34,835 nucleotides of DNA from Bacteroidales bacterium (GTDB taxonomy: Bacteria > Bacteroidota > Bacteroidia > Bacteroidales > UBA3663). Of this stretch, positions 16,043 to 23,237 are shown piece after piece. Both the position numbers and the translations under genes were made by a program. The DNA is taken from the NCBI GenBank assembly GCA_017561935.1, contig JAFZBE010000020.1, positions 1 through 34,835 of the forward strand, written 5' to 3'. Numbering within the stretch: position 1 is the stretch's first letter; every line of letters begins with the position of its first letter. Under the pieces are notes generated by a model. It was not told the DNA's origin. It saw only the letters and a program-made list of their open reading frames with translations, and searched no databases.

Positions 16043-16639
16043 TTATTCGAATACAATTTTACAACGGGCAGGATTGTAACCTGCTTGCGACAACATGGCA
16101 CGGAAGAATATCTCCGCCTTGGCTTCGGCCTGCGGGATGATCTCGAGCTTCTTGATGGTGGCGTTCACCTGCTTCTCGCCACGTGCCAGCACAGCGTTGC
16201 GTTCTGCAGCCGTAAGGTCGTTCGAGATGCCTGTGATGCGTTCATAGACGTGGCGTACCTCGCTGTTGGGGATATCGATGTCGAACACCTGGCAGTGGGG
16301 CAGAGTGAGCACAGCGGTGCTGTCGTTTGCGATGACGAGCGCATCGGTTTGTATCTTGCGCGTATCAATGCCTGCAGTGACGTGAGCCGTAAGGCTGTAG
16401 AGCACCTCCTTGTCGCCGAGGACACGCCAGACGGTCTGGTCCTTGCTGCCGCAGATCTCCTTGAGCGTATATTCGACAAATACCAATCGGCTCTCATCCT
16501 GCAGACGAGAGAGGCGAAGCCGAGCCAACTCCTCCCGACGCTGGGCATCGTCACCCTGCATGAGGGAGCACGAGCCGAGCAGTGCCAGCCAAGCAAGCAT
16601 GACAAGTGAGGTGATGCGATAATGTGGTTTATGGTCCAT
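16043..16639 (-). CDS. DUF4230 family putative lipoprotein
   Basis: A 198-residue protein with a lipoprotein signal (LALLGSC, Cys24), then a charged linker and a DUF4230-like body. The body has VEYTLKEI, YSLTAHVTAGIDTRKIQ and a C-terminal ATIKKLEIIPQAEAKAEIFFRAMLSQAGY helix. It is first in the operon with the other DUF4230 gene. One copy is membrane-anchored and the other apparently lipidated, so a heteromeric envelope complex is possible, but this is inference. Confidence 0.78.
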   Translation of the reverse strand: MDHKPHYRITSLVMLAWLALLGSCSLMQGDDAQRREELARLRLSRLQDESRLVFVEYTLKEICGSKDQTVWRVLGDKEVLYSLTAHVTAGIDTRKIQTDALVIANDSTAVLTLPHCQVFDIDIPNSEVRHVYERITGISNDLTAAERNAVLARGEKQVNATIKKLEIIPQAEAKAEIFFRAMLSQAGYNPARCKIVFE

Positions 16640-16668
16640 GGTTGATGGTTTATGGGGAATTGATGCCG

Positions 16669-16700
16669 CAAAGATATACCATTTTTTCTATTCCTCCAAA
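16669..16700 (-). promoter_or_regulatory. Promoter of the DUF4230 operon
   Basis: On the minus strand TATCTTTG (16676-16669) and TTTG (16700-16697) are separated by 20 nt. Transcription would start around 16662, about 22 nt before the ATG at 16639. Confidence 0.8.
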
Positions 16701-16704
16701 TTTT

Positions 16705-16811
16705 CGCATAAAAAAAGTTGTCACCTGGTGCAAACGAGGCAGGCACCATCCTCACGGACGATGCCTGCCTCATTGTTACACACACATATACATAATTAAC
16801 TAACACTTTTA
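16705..16811 (-). ncRNA. Candidate small RNA between the DUF4230 operon and the fructan regulator
   Basis: A minus-strand -7 element TATCTTTG (16825-16818), with no clear -33, would start a transcript of about 105 nt. A strong hairpin at 16771-16736 has a 10-bp GAGGCAGGCA/TGCCTGCCTC stem with an inner TCC-GTGA-GGA cap. Further on, a run of seven T precedes the DUF4230 promoter. No start codon with a useful frame is seen. The cap is the same CC(GTGA)GG as in the candidate at 15273-15395. Alternative: a leader or terminator remnant. Confidence 0.4.
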
Positions 16812-16874
16812 CTGGTGCAAAGATAGGTGATAGTTTCGATTCCGAATAGCAATTTTCGTTCATTGAATAGAAAA

Positions 16875-16894
16875 TACAACATTTGTTGCATATT
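16875..16894 (+). promoter_or_regulatory. Possible autoregulatory operator (TACAACA / TGTTGCA pair)
   Basis: TACAACA at 16875-16881 and TGTTGCA at 16884-16890 form an imperfect inverted pair ending 61 nt upstream of the -7 element. The 11-mer TGTTGCATATT (16884-16894) recurs upstream of the second GH32 gene at 29401-29411. The half-site is the inverse of TGCAACA found at the susC and GH32 promoters. Confidence 0.5.
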
Positions 16895-16927
16895 TTGATT
16901 CAAAATTTACATAAATCTGACGAAAAA

Positions 16928-16959
16928 TTTGGAAAAAGAAGAGGAAATGACTATATTTG
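16928..16959 (+). promoter_or_regulatory. Promoter of the hybrid two-component regulator gene
   Basis: TTTG at 16928-16931 and TATATTTG at 16952-16959 with 20 nt spacing. The leader to the ATG at 17029 would be about 65 nt. Half-sites related to the susC operator lie just upstream (16875-16890). Confidence 0.75.
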
Positions 16960-17028
16960 CACTCGTAAATCATTGATTCCTTTCAATGCATAAATGGATA
17001 TTAAATTGGCTTTAATAATTTATAAACC

Positions 17029-19926
17029 ATGAATCAACCCATATCCTTTTTAATACGGGCCATACTTCTTTCGACAGGTATTCTGCTGCTCACATCCTGC
17101 GGGGAAGATAAGACGGCAGCCTTACGCATCGGTGTCTCGCAGTGCAGCGACGATGCCTGGCGCACCAAGCTCAATGAGGAAATGCAACGCGAGTTGTTGT
17201 TCTACCCTGGGGTGACACTCGAGGTGCGTTCGGCCGACGACGACAATGAACGTCAGGCACGCGATATCGACTACTTTATCGATCAGAAAGTCGATCTGCT
17301 CATCGTTTCGCCCAATCGTGCTGATTCGCTCACCCCCGCCGTATCGCGGGCCTACGATGCGGGCATCCCTGTCATTGTGGCCGACCGCAAGGTTACGGGC
17401 GACAAATATACGGCCTTTGTGGGAGGCGACAACTTCGAGGTGGGTCAACTGCAGGGCCAGTATCTGCGGATGGTTTTGCCCGAAGGGGGTGAGGTGCTCG
17501 AGCTGCTTGGGCTGATTGGCTCCACGCCCGAGGAACTTCGTCATCAAGGTTTCGAGGCATCAATCGGTGAAGTCAGATCCCGCTATCAGATCTATCAGTG
17601 CATGGGTGCCTGGAATCGCCAGCAGGGCGAAGCCGAGGCCGAACGAATGCTGCGCGAACACCCCAGCATCAATGTTATCCTTGCACAAAACGACCAGATG
17701 GCCATCGGTGCCAGCCAGGCCGTCGCACGACTCGGCATCGACCATATCCACATCATGGGCGTCGATGGCCTTACGGGTCCCGACAACGGTATCGAAGCCA
17801 TCATCGGAGGGATCATCGACGTTTCGGCAACCTACGACACAGGCGGCGACATCATCATCCAGACGGCCATGAAGATACTGCGTGGCGAACCATTCGAGCG
17901 CGACATCGACCTCGAATCATATCTCATCGACCAGAACACTGCACCACTCATTAATAATATATATAAGGAAGTCAATCATCAGACCGAGACCGTACGAATG
18001 CTGCAGGAGCGCGTCGATTACTTCTGGCAGCAGCACAACCTCGAACGTACGTTGATGGGACTGTTGCTCGCCTTCCTCGCGATGTCGCTTATCTTCCTCG
18101 TCGTAGTCTGGCGCAACTATAGTCAGAAGCACCGCCTCAACGAGAGCCTCAACCGTCAGAAGCAGATGCTCAAGGCGCAGCGCGACCAGCTGGTCGAGAG
18201 CAACGAACAGCTCAAGCAGCTCAGTCAGCAGGTCGAAGAGGCCACACGCGCCAAGCTCAGGTTCTTCACCAACGTCAGCCACGACTTCCGTACTCCGCTC
18301 ACCCTCATCGCTGCACCCCTCGAACAGATCCGACAGAAGGTCGAGAACGGAGATATCCGAAAGGATGGCCGCGACGAGGAGGCCAGTCAGTTGCTCGCCC
18401 TGGCACAGAAGAATATCAAGGTACTGCAGCGCCTCGTCAGCCAGGTGCTCGACTTCCGCAAGCTCGAGAGCGGAAAGCTCGAGCTCAATACCGTGCCCGT
18501 CGATTTGCGCCAGGCCATCCAGACCAGCATCCAGTCCTTCAAGGGACTGGCCTACAAGAAGCATATCCATCTCGAACTAATGGTCGGTGAAGGAGATTTC
18601 AGCACCATGGCCGATGTCCAGAAGCTCGAGCGTGTACTATTCAATCTCATGGGCAATGCCTTCAAGTTCACCCCCGAGAATGGCCGCATCACCGTCACCC
18701 TTAACCTCCAACCTCTCGAACCCCTCGAACCCCTCAAACCCCTCAAACCTCTCGAACCCCTCGAACCCCTCAAACCCCTCAACAACATAGTCCTCCAAGT
18801 GTCCGACACCGGTCCTGGCATCAACGTGGAGCACATCCAGCGCATCTTCGAGAACTTTTATCAGGTCGATTCCGTACGGCACGAAGGGTCGGGCATCGGA
18901 CTCGCCGTGGCCAAGAGCTTCGTCGAGCTCCATGGCGGTACCATCGAAGTCGAGAACCAGTCCGTCGGCACAGGAGCAATCTTCACCGTCAGGATCCCCA
19001 AGGTCGAAGTGCCTGCCGATATCAGTGTCGTATCTCCCGAATTGCAGATCGATGCAGCTGCCGTCGATACCGAGCTCGGCGATGCCATCGACGACGACGA
19101 GGTATCGGCCGACGAGACCCTCCCTGTGGTGCTCGTCATCGACGACAATGCCGACCTGCGCCACTATATGCAGATGCTGCTGGGCGACCACTATCGCGTC
19201 ATCACCGCCAGCGATGGACAGATGGGTATAGGAAAGGCCATGCGTGCAGTGCCCGATGTCATCATTTGCGACGTGATGATGCCCGTGATGGACGGTATCA
19301 CCTGTTGCCACAGGTTGAAGCATGAAGTCAATACCAGCCACATCCCCGTACTGATGCTCACCGCTAATGCCATGGACGAGCAGCGCATCGAAGGCCTGAC
19401 CGAGGGCGGCGCCGATGCCTATATGTCGAAACCTTTCAATCCCGACGTGCTCATGGCTCAGCTGCGCACGTTGATCGACAACCGCCGCCGCGTGCGCGAC
19501 TTCTTCGGTTCGTGGAGCACCGACAGCCCTTCAAACCCTTCGAACCCCTCGAACTCTTCGAACCTTTCAGAACCCTTCAGAACCCCATTGACCCCCTCCC
19601 TCGACGACAAGTTCCTCACCAAGGTGCGCAGCATCATCGAGAAGAATCTTGCCGACTCGGACTTCGGTGTCGAACAATTGGGTGATGAGATCGGCATGAG
19701 TCGCGCCCAGCTCTATCGTAAGACCAAGGCATTGACCAACTATTCGCCCGTCGAGCTGATACGTAACATGCGACTCAAACGCGCCCAGCAGATGCTTGCT
19801 AAGGGCGACGAGACCATCTCACAGGTCGCCTACTCCGTCGGTTTCACTGCTCCCAGCTATTTCACCAAGTGTTACAAGGATTATTTCGGCCACATGCCCA
19901 ACGAATTGGTGAAGAAAAAGGGATGA
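17029..19926 (+). CDS. Hybrid two-component system sensor-regulator for fructan use
   Basis: One 965-residue chain holds sensor, kinase, receiver and DNA-binding parts. The N-terminus looks lipoprotein-like (LLTSC, Cys24). Residues about 30-310 form a LacI/RbsB-type periplasmic sugar-binding domain (RIGVSQCSDDAWR, GGDNFEVGQLQG, MGVDGL). A membrane helix (about 340-362) and coiled coil follow. Then come HisKA with His418 in NVSHDFRTPL, HATPase with NLMGNAFKFTPENG, DTGPGI and GSGIGLAVAKSF, a receiver with Asp748 in CDVMMPVMDG, and an AraC-type helix-turn-helix. Bacteroides regulators of this architecture bind fructose and control fructan loci. Two repeat-encoded insertions are odd: residues 562-585 (PLEPLKP type) within the ATPase domain and about 834-853 (SNPSNPS type) in the receiver/HTH linker. 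Fructose as ligand is inferred from family and neighbours. Confidence 0.93.
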   Translation: MNQPISFLIRAILLSTGILLLTSCGEDKTAALRIGVSQCSDDAWRTKLNEEMQRELLFYPGVTLEVRSADDDNERQARDIDYFIDQKVDLLIVSPNRADSLTPAVSRAYDAGIPVIVADRKVTGDKYTAFVGGDNFEVGQLQGQYLRMVLPEGGEVLELLGLIGSTPEELRHQGFEASIGEVRSRYQIYQCMGAWNRQQGEAEAERMLREHPSINVILAQNDQMAIGASQAVARLGIDHIHIMGVDGLTGPDNGIEAIIGGIIDVSATYDTGGDIIIQTAMKILRGEPFERDIDLESYLIDQNTAPLINNIYKEVNHQTETVRMLQERVDYFWQQHNLERTLMGLLLAFLAMSLIFLVVVWRNYSQKHRLNESLNRQKQMLKAQRDQLVESNEQLKQLSQQVEEATRAKLRFFTNVSHDFRTPLTLIAAPLEQIRQKVENGDIRKDGRDEEASQLLALAQKNIKVLQRLVSQVLDFRKLESGKLELNTVPVDLRQAIQTSIQSFKGLAYKKHIHLELMVGEGDFSTMADVQKLERVLFNLMGNAFKFTPENGRITVTLNLQPLEPLEPLKPLKPLEPLEPLKPLNNIVLQVSDTGPGINVEHIQRIFENFYQVDSVRHEGSGIGLAVAKSFVELHGGTIEVENQSVGTGAIFTVRIPKVEVPADISVVSPELQIDAAAVDTELGDAIDDDEVSADETLPVVLVIDDNADLRHYMQMLLGDHYRVITASDGQMGIGKAMRAVPDVIICDVMMPVMDGITCCHRLKHEVNTSHIPVLMLTANAMDEQRIEGLTEGGADAYMSKPFNPDVLMAQLRTLIDNRRRVRDFFGSWSTDSPSNPSNPSNSSNLSEPFRTPLTPSLDDKFLTKVRSIIEKNLADSDFGVEQLGDEIGMSRAQLYRKTKALTNYSPVELIRNMRLKRAQQMLAKGDETISQVAYSVGFTAPSYFTKCYKDYFGHMPNELVKKKG
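18712..18783 (+). repeat. 9-bp tandem repeat inside the regulator's ATPase domain
   Basis: Eight consecutive 9-mers of the type CCCCTCGAA or CCCCTCAAA are read as (P)LEPLKP units between the N-box region and DTGPGI. No frame shift or stop results. Confidence 0.93.
19529..19588 (+). repeat. 9-bp tandem repeat in the receiver/HTH linker of the regulator
   Basis: Units such as TCAAACCCT, TCGAACCCC and TCGAACTCT are read one base shifted relative to the tract at 18712, giving SNPSNPSNSSN instead of LEPLKP. Being in a flexible linker it is probably harmless. Confidence 0.9.
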
Positions 19927-19988
19927 AAAGACATTTTTATCCCAAAATTTTGTTTCAAAAATAACACTTTTCGCTCATTTGATAAAAG

Positions 19989-20037
19989 ATTTGTTGCAGA
20001 TCCTCGATTTGCAACAAATTTTCTTTTTTGTGCATCA
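19989..20037 (+). promoter_or_regulatory. Operator of the fructan regulator upstream of susC
   Basis: The direct repeat TGCAACA (20010-20016) and TGCATCA (20031-20037), 21 bp apart, ends 30 nt before the -7 element. The 16-mer GATTTGCAACAAATTT (20006-20021) is identical, and identically placed, at the GH32 promoter (29437-29452). An additional inverted TGTTGCA lies at 19992-19998. Spacing of two helical turns suits a dimeric AraC-type domain. Confidence 0.65.
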
Positions 20038-20046
20038 TTCGTTTCA

Positions 20047-20075
20047 TTGTGCGTAAGAAAATGCCCGTATCTTTG
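20047..20075 (+). promoter_or_regulatory. Promoter of the susC-susD operon
   Basis: TATCTTTG at 20068-20075 is a consensus -7 element. The -33 region is weak (TTG at 20047-20049, spacing 18), as expected for an activator-dependent promoter. The leader, about 112 nt, is largely made of the repeat tract at 20088-20163. Confidence 0.75.
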
Positions 20076-20087
20076 CACCGCGAAATC

Positions 20088-20163
20088 GAAAACCCCTCAA
20101 ACCCCTCGCTTCCCTCGGACGCGACCAACGGGAGCAACCTTTCGAACCCTTCGAACTTCTCAA
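20088..20163 (+). repeat. 9-bp repeat tract and 48-bp duplicated segment in the susC leader
   Basis: The tract starts with CTCAAACCC-type 9-mers, contains the 48 bp (20093-20140) identical to 4988-5035 in manC, and ends with TTCGAACCC-type units. It lies between the transcription start and the susC start codon, so it would be transcribed as most of the leader. Confidence 0.9.
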
Positions 20164-20192
20164 ACACATTAATAATATAAAACCAAACGCAA

Positions 20193-23100
20193 ATGAAACG
20201 ATTCCTTTCACTCGCAGTCATGGTGATCCTCACCACAGCCTTGGCCATTGGCCAGACATTGACTGTACATGGCACCGTCACCTCGAAGACCGACGGTGAG
20301 CCAATCATCGGCGCTTCGGTCTATGTGACCGGTAACACCACCACTGGCACGATGACCGACTTCGACGGTAACTTTACCCTCGACGTTCCCCAAGGCACTG
20401 AGTCAATCACAGTGTCGTACATCGGTTTCCAGACCCAGCAGCTCACTCCTCAGGCACAGATGAACATCGTGCTGAGCGAAGATGCCGAGATGCTCGAAGA
20501 ATTTGTAGTCGTCGGTTATACCGTGCAGCGCAAGGCTGACCTCACCGGCGCCGTATCTGTAATGGATATGAAGCAGCCCACTTCGGAGGGCAACGCTTCG
20601 ATGGTCAACTCGATGCAGGGCCGTCTGCCTGGTGTCAATGTCACCACCGACGCAGCTCCTGGTGGCGGCGGCTCCACCATTCGAATCCGTGGTATGAGCA
20701 CCGTCAACTCCACCGACCCGCTCTACGTCATCGACGGAGTGCCCACCACCGAGAACCTCAACTCCCTCAACCCCTCCGACATCGAAAGCATACAGGTGCT
20801 GAAGGATGCAGCCTCCGCTTCCATCTACGGTTCGCGTGCCGCCAACGGCGTCATCATCATCACCACCAAGCGTGGCAAGGGCGACCGCCTCACCGTCAAT
20901 GTGGGCTACAGCGCCTCGATGCAGACCATCGCACGGAAGTATGATCTTCTCGATGCCGCCCAGTGGGGCAAGGTCTATCTGCAGGCCACTTCCAACGACG
21001 GCTCCATGCCATCCACCTTGCTCTACGATGCCAGCGGCAACCTCAATGCCACAGCCAATGGTTATACACTGGCCAACAACGACTGGCAGGATGCCATCTA
21101 CCGCACCGCTTGGACCCACAATACCAGCGCCAGCGTCAGCAACAGCGGCGAGAAGGGCACCATGATGCTCTCGCTCAACTACATCAACCAGGATGGTATT
21201 CAGAAGGAGACCTTCTACGAGCGCTACAGTGCACGTGTCAACAGTACCTACAACATCAACAAGTGGTTCAGCGTAGGCGAGAACCTCATGGTGGCCAAAT
21301 GGATGCAGAACTACGACAGTTCGCGCGGCGACCGTGGCATCGCATCGCTTGCCATGCTGCAGCACCCAGGCATCCCCACCTATCAGCCCGATGGAAAGTT
21401 CAGCAGCCCGATGCTCATCGCATCGTCCGACTATGCCAACCCCATGCAGAGCCTCTGGAACGCTCGCGACAACTCCAATGAGAACTGGCGCATCTTCGGC
21501 AATGCTTACGCCGAGTGGAAGCCTGTGAAGGGACTCACCCTCAAGTCGAACATCGGTATCGAGCACATCCAGTTCAACAGCTCATCACTCGGTCGCAAGG
21601 CCCTCGAAACCGACGAGAACTCCGTATCGCGCAGCTATGGTCAGGGCGACACCTGGACTTGGACCAACACCGCCACCTATGTCGGCAACTGGGGCAACCA
21701 CAACCTCGTCGGCCTGGCAGGTGTCGAGGCCATCGACTACAAGTACGATGGCATGTCGGCCAACCGCAAGGGATTTGCCTTCGAGGATGTCAACTACATG
21801 GTGCTCGATGCTGGCGAAGGAACCCAGACCAATGGCGGCGGCAAGTCCGAATGGGCACTGTTCAGCTATTTCTTCAAGGCCGACTACAATTATGCCGACC
21901 GCTACCTGGCCAGCTTCACCATCCGTCGTGATGCCACCAGCCGCCTTTACAAGGACAACAACTCCGGTATCTTCCCTGCCTTCACTGCAGCTTGGCGTCC
22001 CACGGCCGAGGCTTTCTGGCCGGAAAATACTTTCCTCTCCGATTTCAAGATTCGTTTTGGTTGGGGACAGAACGGTAACTCGGCCATCTCGAACAACTAC
22101 GCCTACTGGAGCACCTACGCTTACGATGCCGGCAACTCGTCCTACGACCTCAACGGTACCAACACCAACGTGACAACCGGTATCAAGGTGGCCACCACCG
22201 GTAACAAGGACCTCAAGTGGGAGACCACCACACAGACCAACGTCGGCGTCGATGCGCAGTTCTTCCGTGGTGCCCTCAGCCTCAGTGCTGACTGGTACGT
22301 CAAGAAGACCACCGACATGATCACCATTCCTCCCGTGCTCTCGGTAGCAGGCGAAAATGCAGCCACCTACCGCAATACCGGCGACATGAAGAACAGCGGT
22401 TTCGAGCTCACCCTCGGCTACCACTCTCCCGAATATGGAGGCTTCAGCTGGGATGCTTCGCTCAATGTGGCCAAGTACAAGAATGAGGTAGTGAAGCTTT
22501 CAGACAACGTCAGCTACATCGGATCGGAAATCCGACTCATGGAAGGCGAGCCAATGGGCGTGTACTACGGCTATGTGACCGACGGCATCTTCCAGACTCA
22601 GGATGAGGTGGACAACTATGCCGTGCAGCAAGGCAAGGGCGTAGGTCGCATCAAGTATCGTGACCTCGATGGCAACGGCATCATCAACGAGTCCGACCAG
22701 TGCATCATCGGCGATCCGAACCCCGACTGGACAGGCGGCTTGAACCTTGACTTCCACTACAAGGGACTTACGCTTAGTACCTTCTTCACGGGTGAGTTTG
22801 GCTTCGACATCTTCAATTCCAACAAGCGTCAGCTCGAATTTATGAGCTCCGGCAACACCTACACCAACCGTGGTGTCGATATCCTCGATGCTTGGACCCC
22901 CAACAACCCATCGGCTACCATCCCCGCCGTGTCCTTCTCCGACAACAACGACGAGAAGCGCATGTCAACCTACTTCGTCGAGGATGGCTCGTATGTCAAG
23001 ATGAAGTACATCAAACTGAGCTATGACCTCCAGCCCAAGCTCTGCAAGTACATCTCTGCTTCTTCGCTCAACGTCTTCGCACAACTCGAGAACGTGTTCA

Positions 23101-23222
23101 CCATCACCGACTACACTGGCCTCGATCCCGAACTTAACCTCGGTGGCTACGGCTGCCGCGAAGACAATGGCGCTTATCCACGCTCGCGTACCTTCTCACT
23201 TGGTGTAAATGTAACCTTCTAA
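20193..23222 (+). CDS. susC: SusC-type TonB-dependent outer membrane transporter
   Basis: Outer-membrane channel that imports oligosaccharides, here probably fructo-oligosaccharides, using TonB energy. The length of 1009 residues is typical. A signal peptide (KRFLSLAVMVILTTALAIGQ) is followed by a carboxypeptidase-regulatory-like domain (VHGTVTSKTDGEPIIGASVYV). Next comes the linker to the plug (EEFVVVGYTVQRKADLTGAVS) with QGRLPGVNV, IRIRGMST and PLYVIDGVP. The large beta-barrel ends in SLGVNVTF with a terminal phenylalanine. It starts the operon susC-susD-25008 gene and lies 15 bp before susD. The start is the only sensible one, beginning the signal peptide. Confidence 0.95.
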   Translation: MKRFLSLAVMVILTTALAIGQTLTVHGTVTSKTDGEPIIGASVYVTGNTTTGTMTDFDGNFTLDVPQGTESITVSYIGFQTQQLTPQAQMNIVLSEDAEMLEEFVVVGYTVQRKADLTGAVSVMDMKQPTSEGNASMVNSMQGRLPGVNVTTDAAPGGGGSTIRIRGMSTVNSTDPLYVIDGVPTTENLNSLNPSDIESIQVLKDAASASIYGSRAANGVIIITTKRGKGDRLTVNVGYSASMQTIARKYDLLDAAQWGKVYLQATSNDGSMPSTLLYDASGNLNATANGYTLANNDWQDAIYRTAWTHNTSASVSNSGEKGTMMLSLNYINQDGIQKETFYERYSARVNSTYNINKWFSVGENLMVAKWMQNYDSSRGDRGIASLAMLQHPGIPTYQPDGKFSSPMLIASSDYANPMQSLWNARDNSNENWRIFGNAYAEWKPVKGLTLKSNIGIEHIQFNSSSLGRKALETDENSVSRSYGQGDTWTWTNTATYVGNWGNHNLVGLAGVEAIDYKYDGMSANRKGFAFEDVNYMVLDAGEGTQTNGGGKSEWALFSYFFKADYNYADRYLASFTIRRDATSRLYKDNNSGIFPAFTAAWRPTAEAFWPENTFLSDFKIRFGWGQNGNSAISNNYAYWSTYAYDAGNSSYDLNGTNTNVTTGIKVATTGNKDLKWETTTQTNVGVDAQFFRGALSLSADWYVKKTTDMITIPPVLSVAGENAATYRNTGDMKNSGFELTLGYHSPEYGGFSWDASLNVAKYKNEVVKLSDNVSYIGSEIRLMEGEPMGVYYGYVTDGIFQTQDEVDNYAVQQGKGVGRIKYRDLDGNGIINESDQCIIGDPNPDWTGGLNLDFHYKGLTLSTFFTGEFGFDIFNSNKRQLEFMSSGNTYTNRGVDILDAWTPNNPSATIPAVSFSDNNDEKRMSTYFVEDGSYVKMKYIKLSYDLQPKLCKYISASSLNVFAQLENVFTITDYTGLDPELNLGGYGCREDNGAYPRSRTFSLGVNVTF

Positions 23223-23237
23223 ATAATCGTCCACATT

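Noticed and set aside
20403..21566. 387-codon minus-strand frame
   Set aside because: Antisense shadow of the susC gene, with no family motif or promoter.
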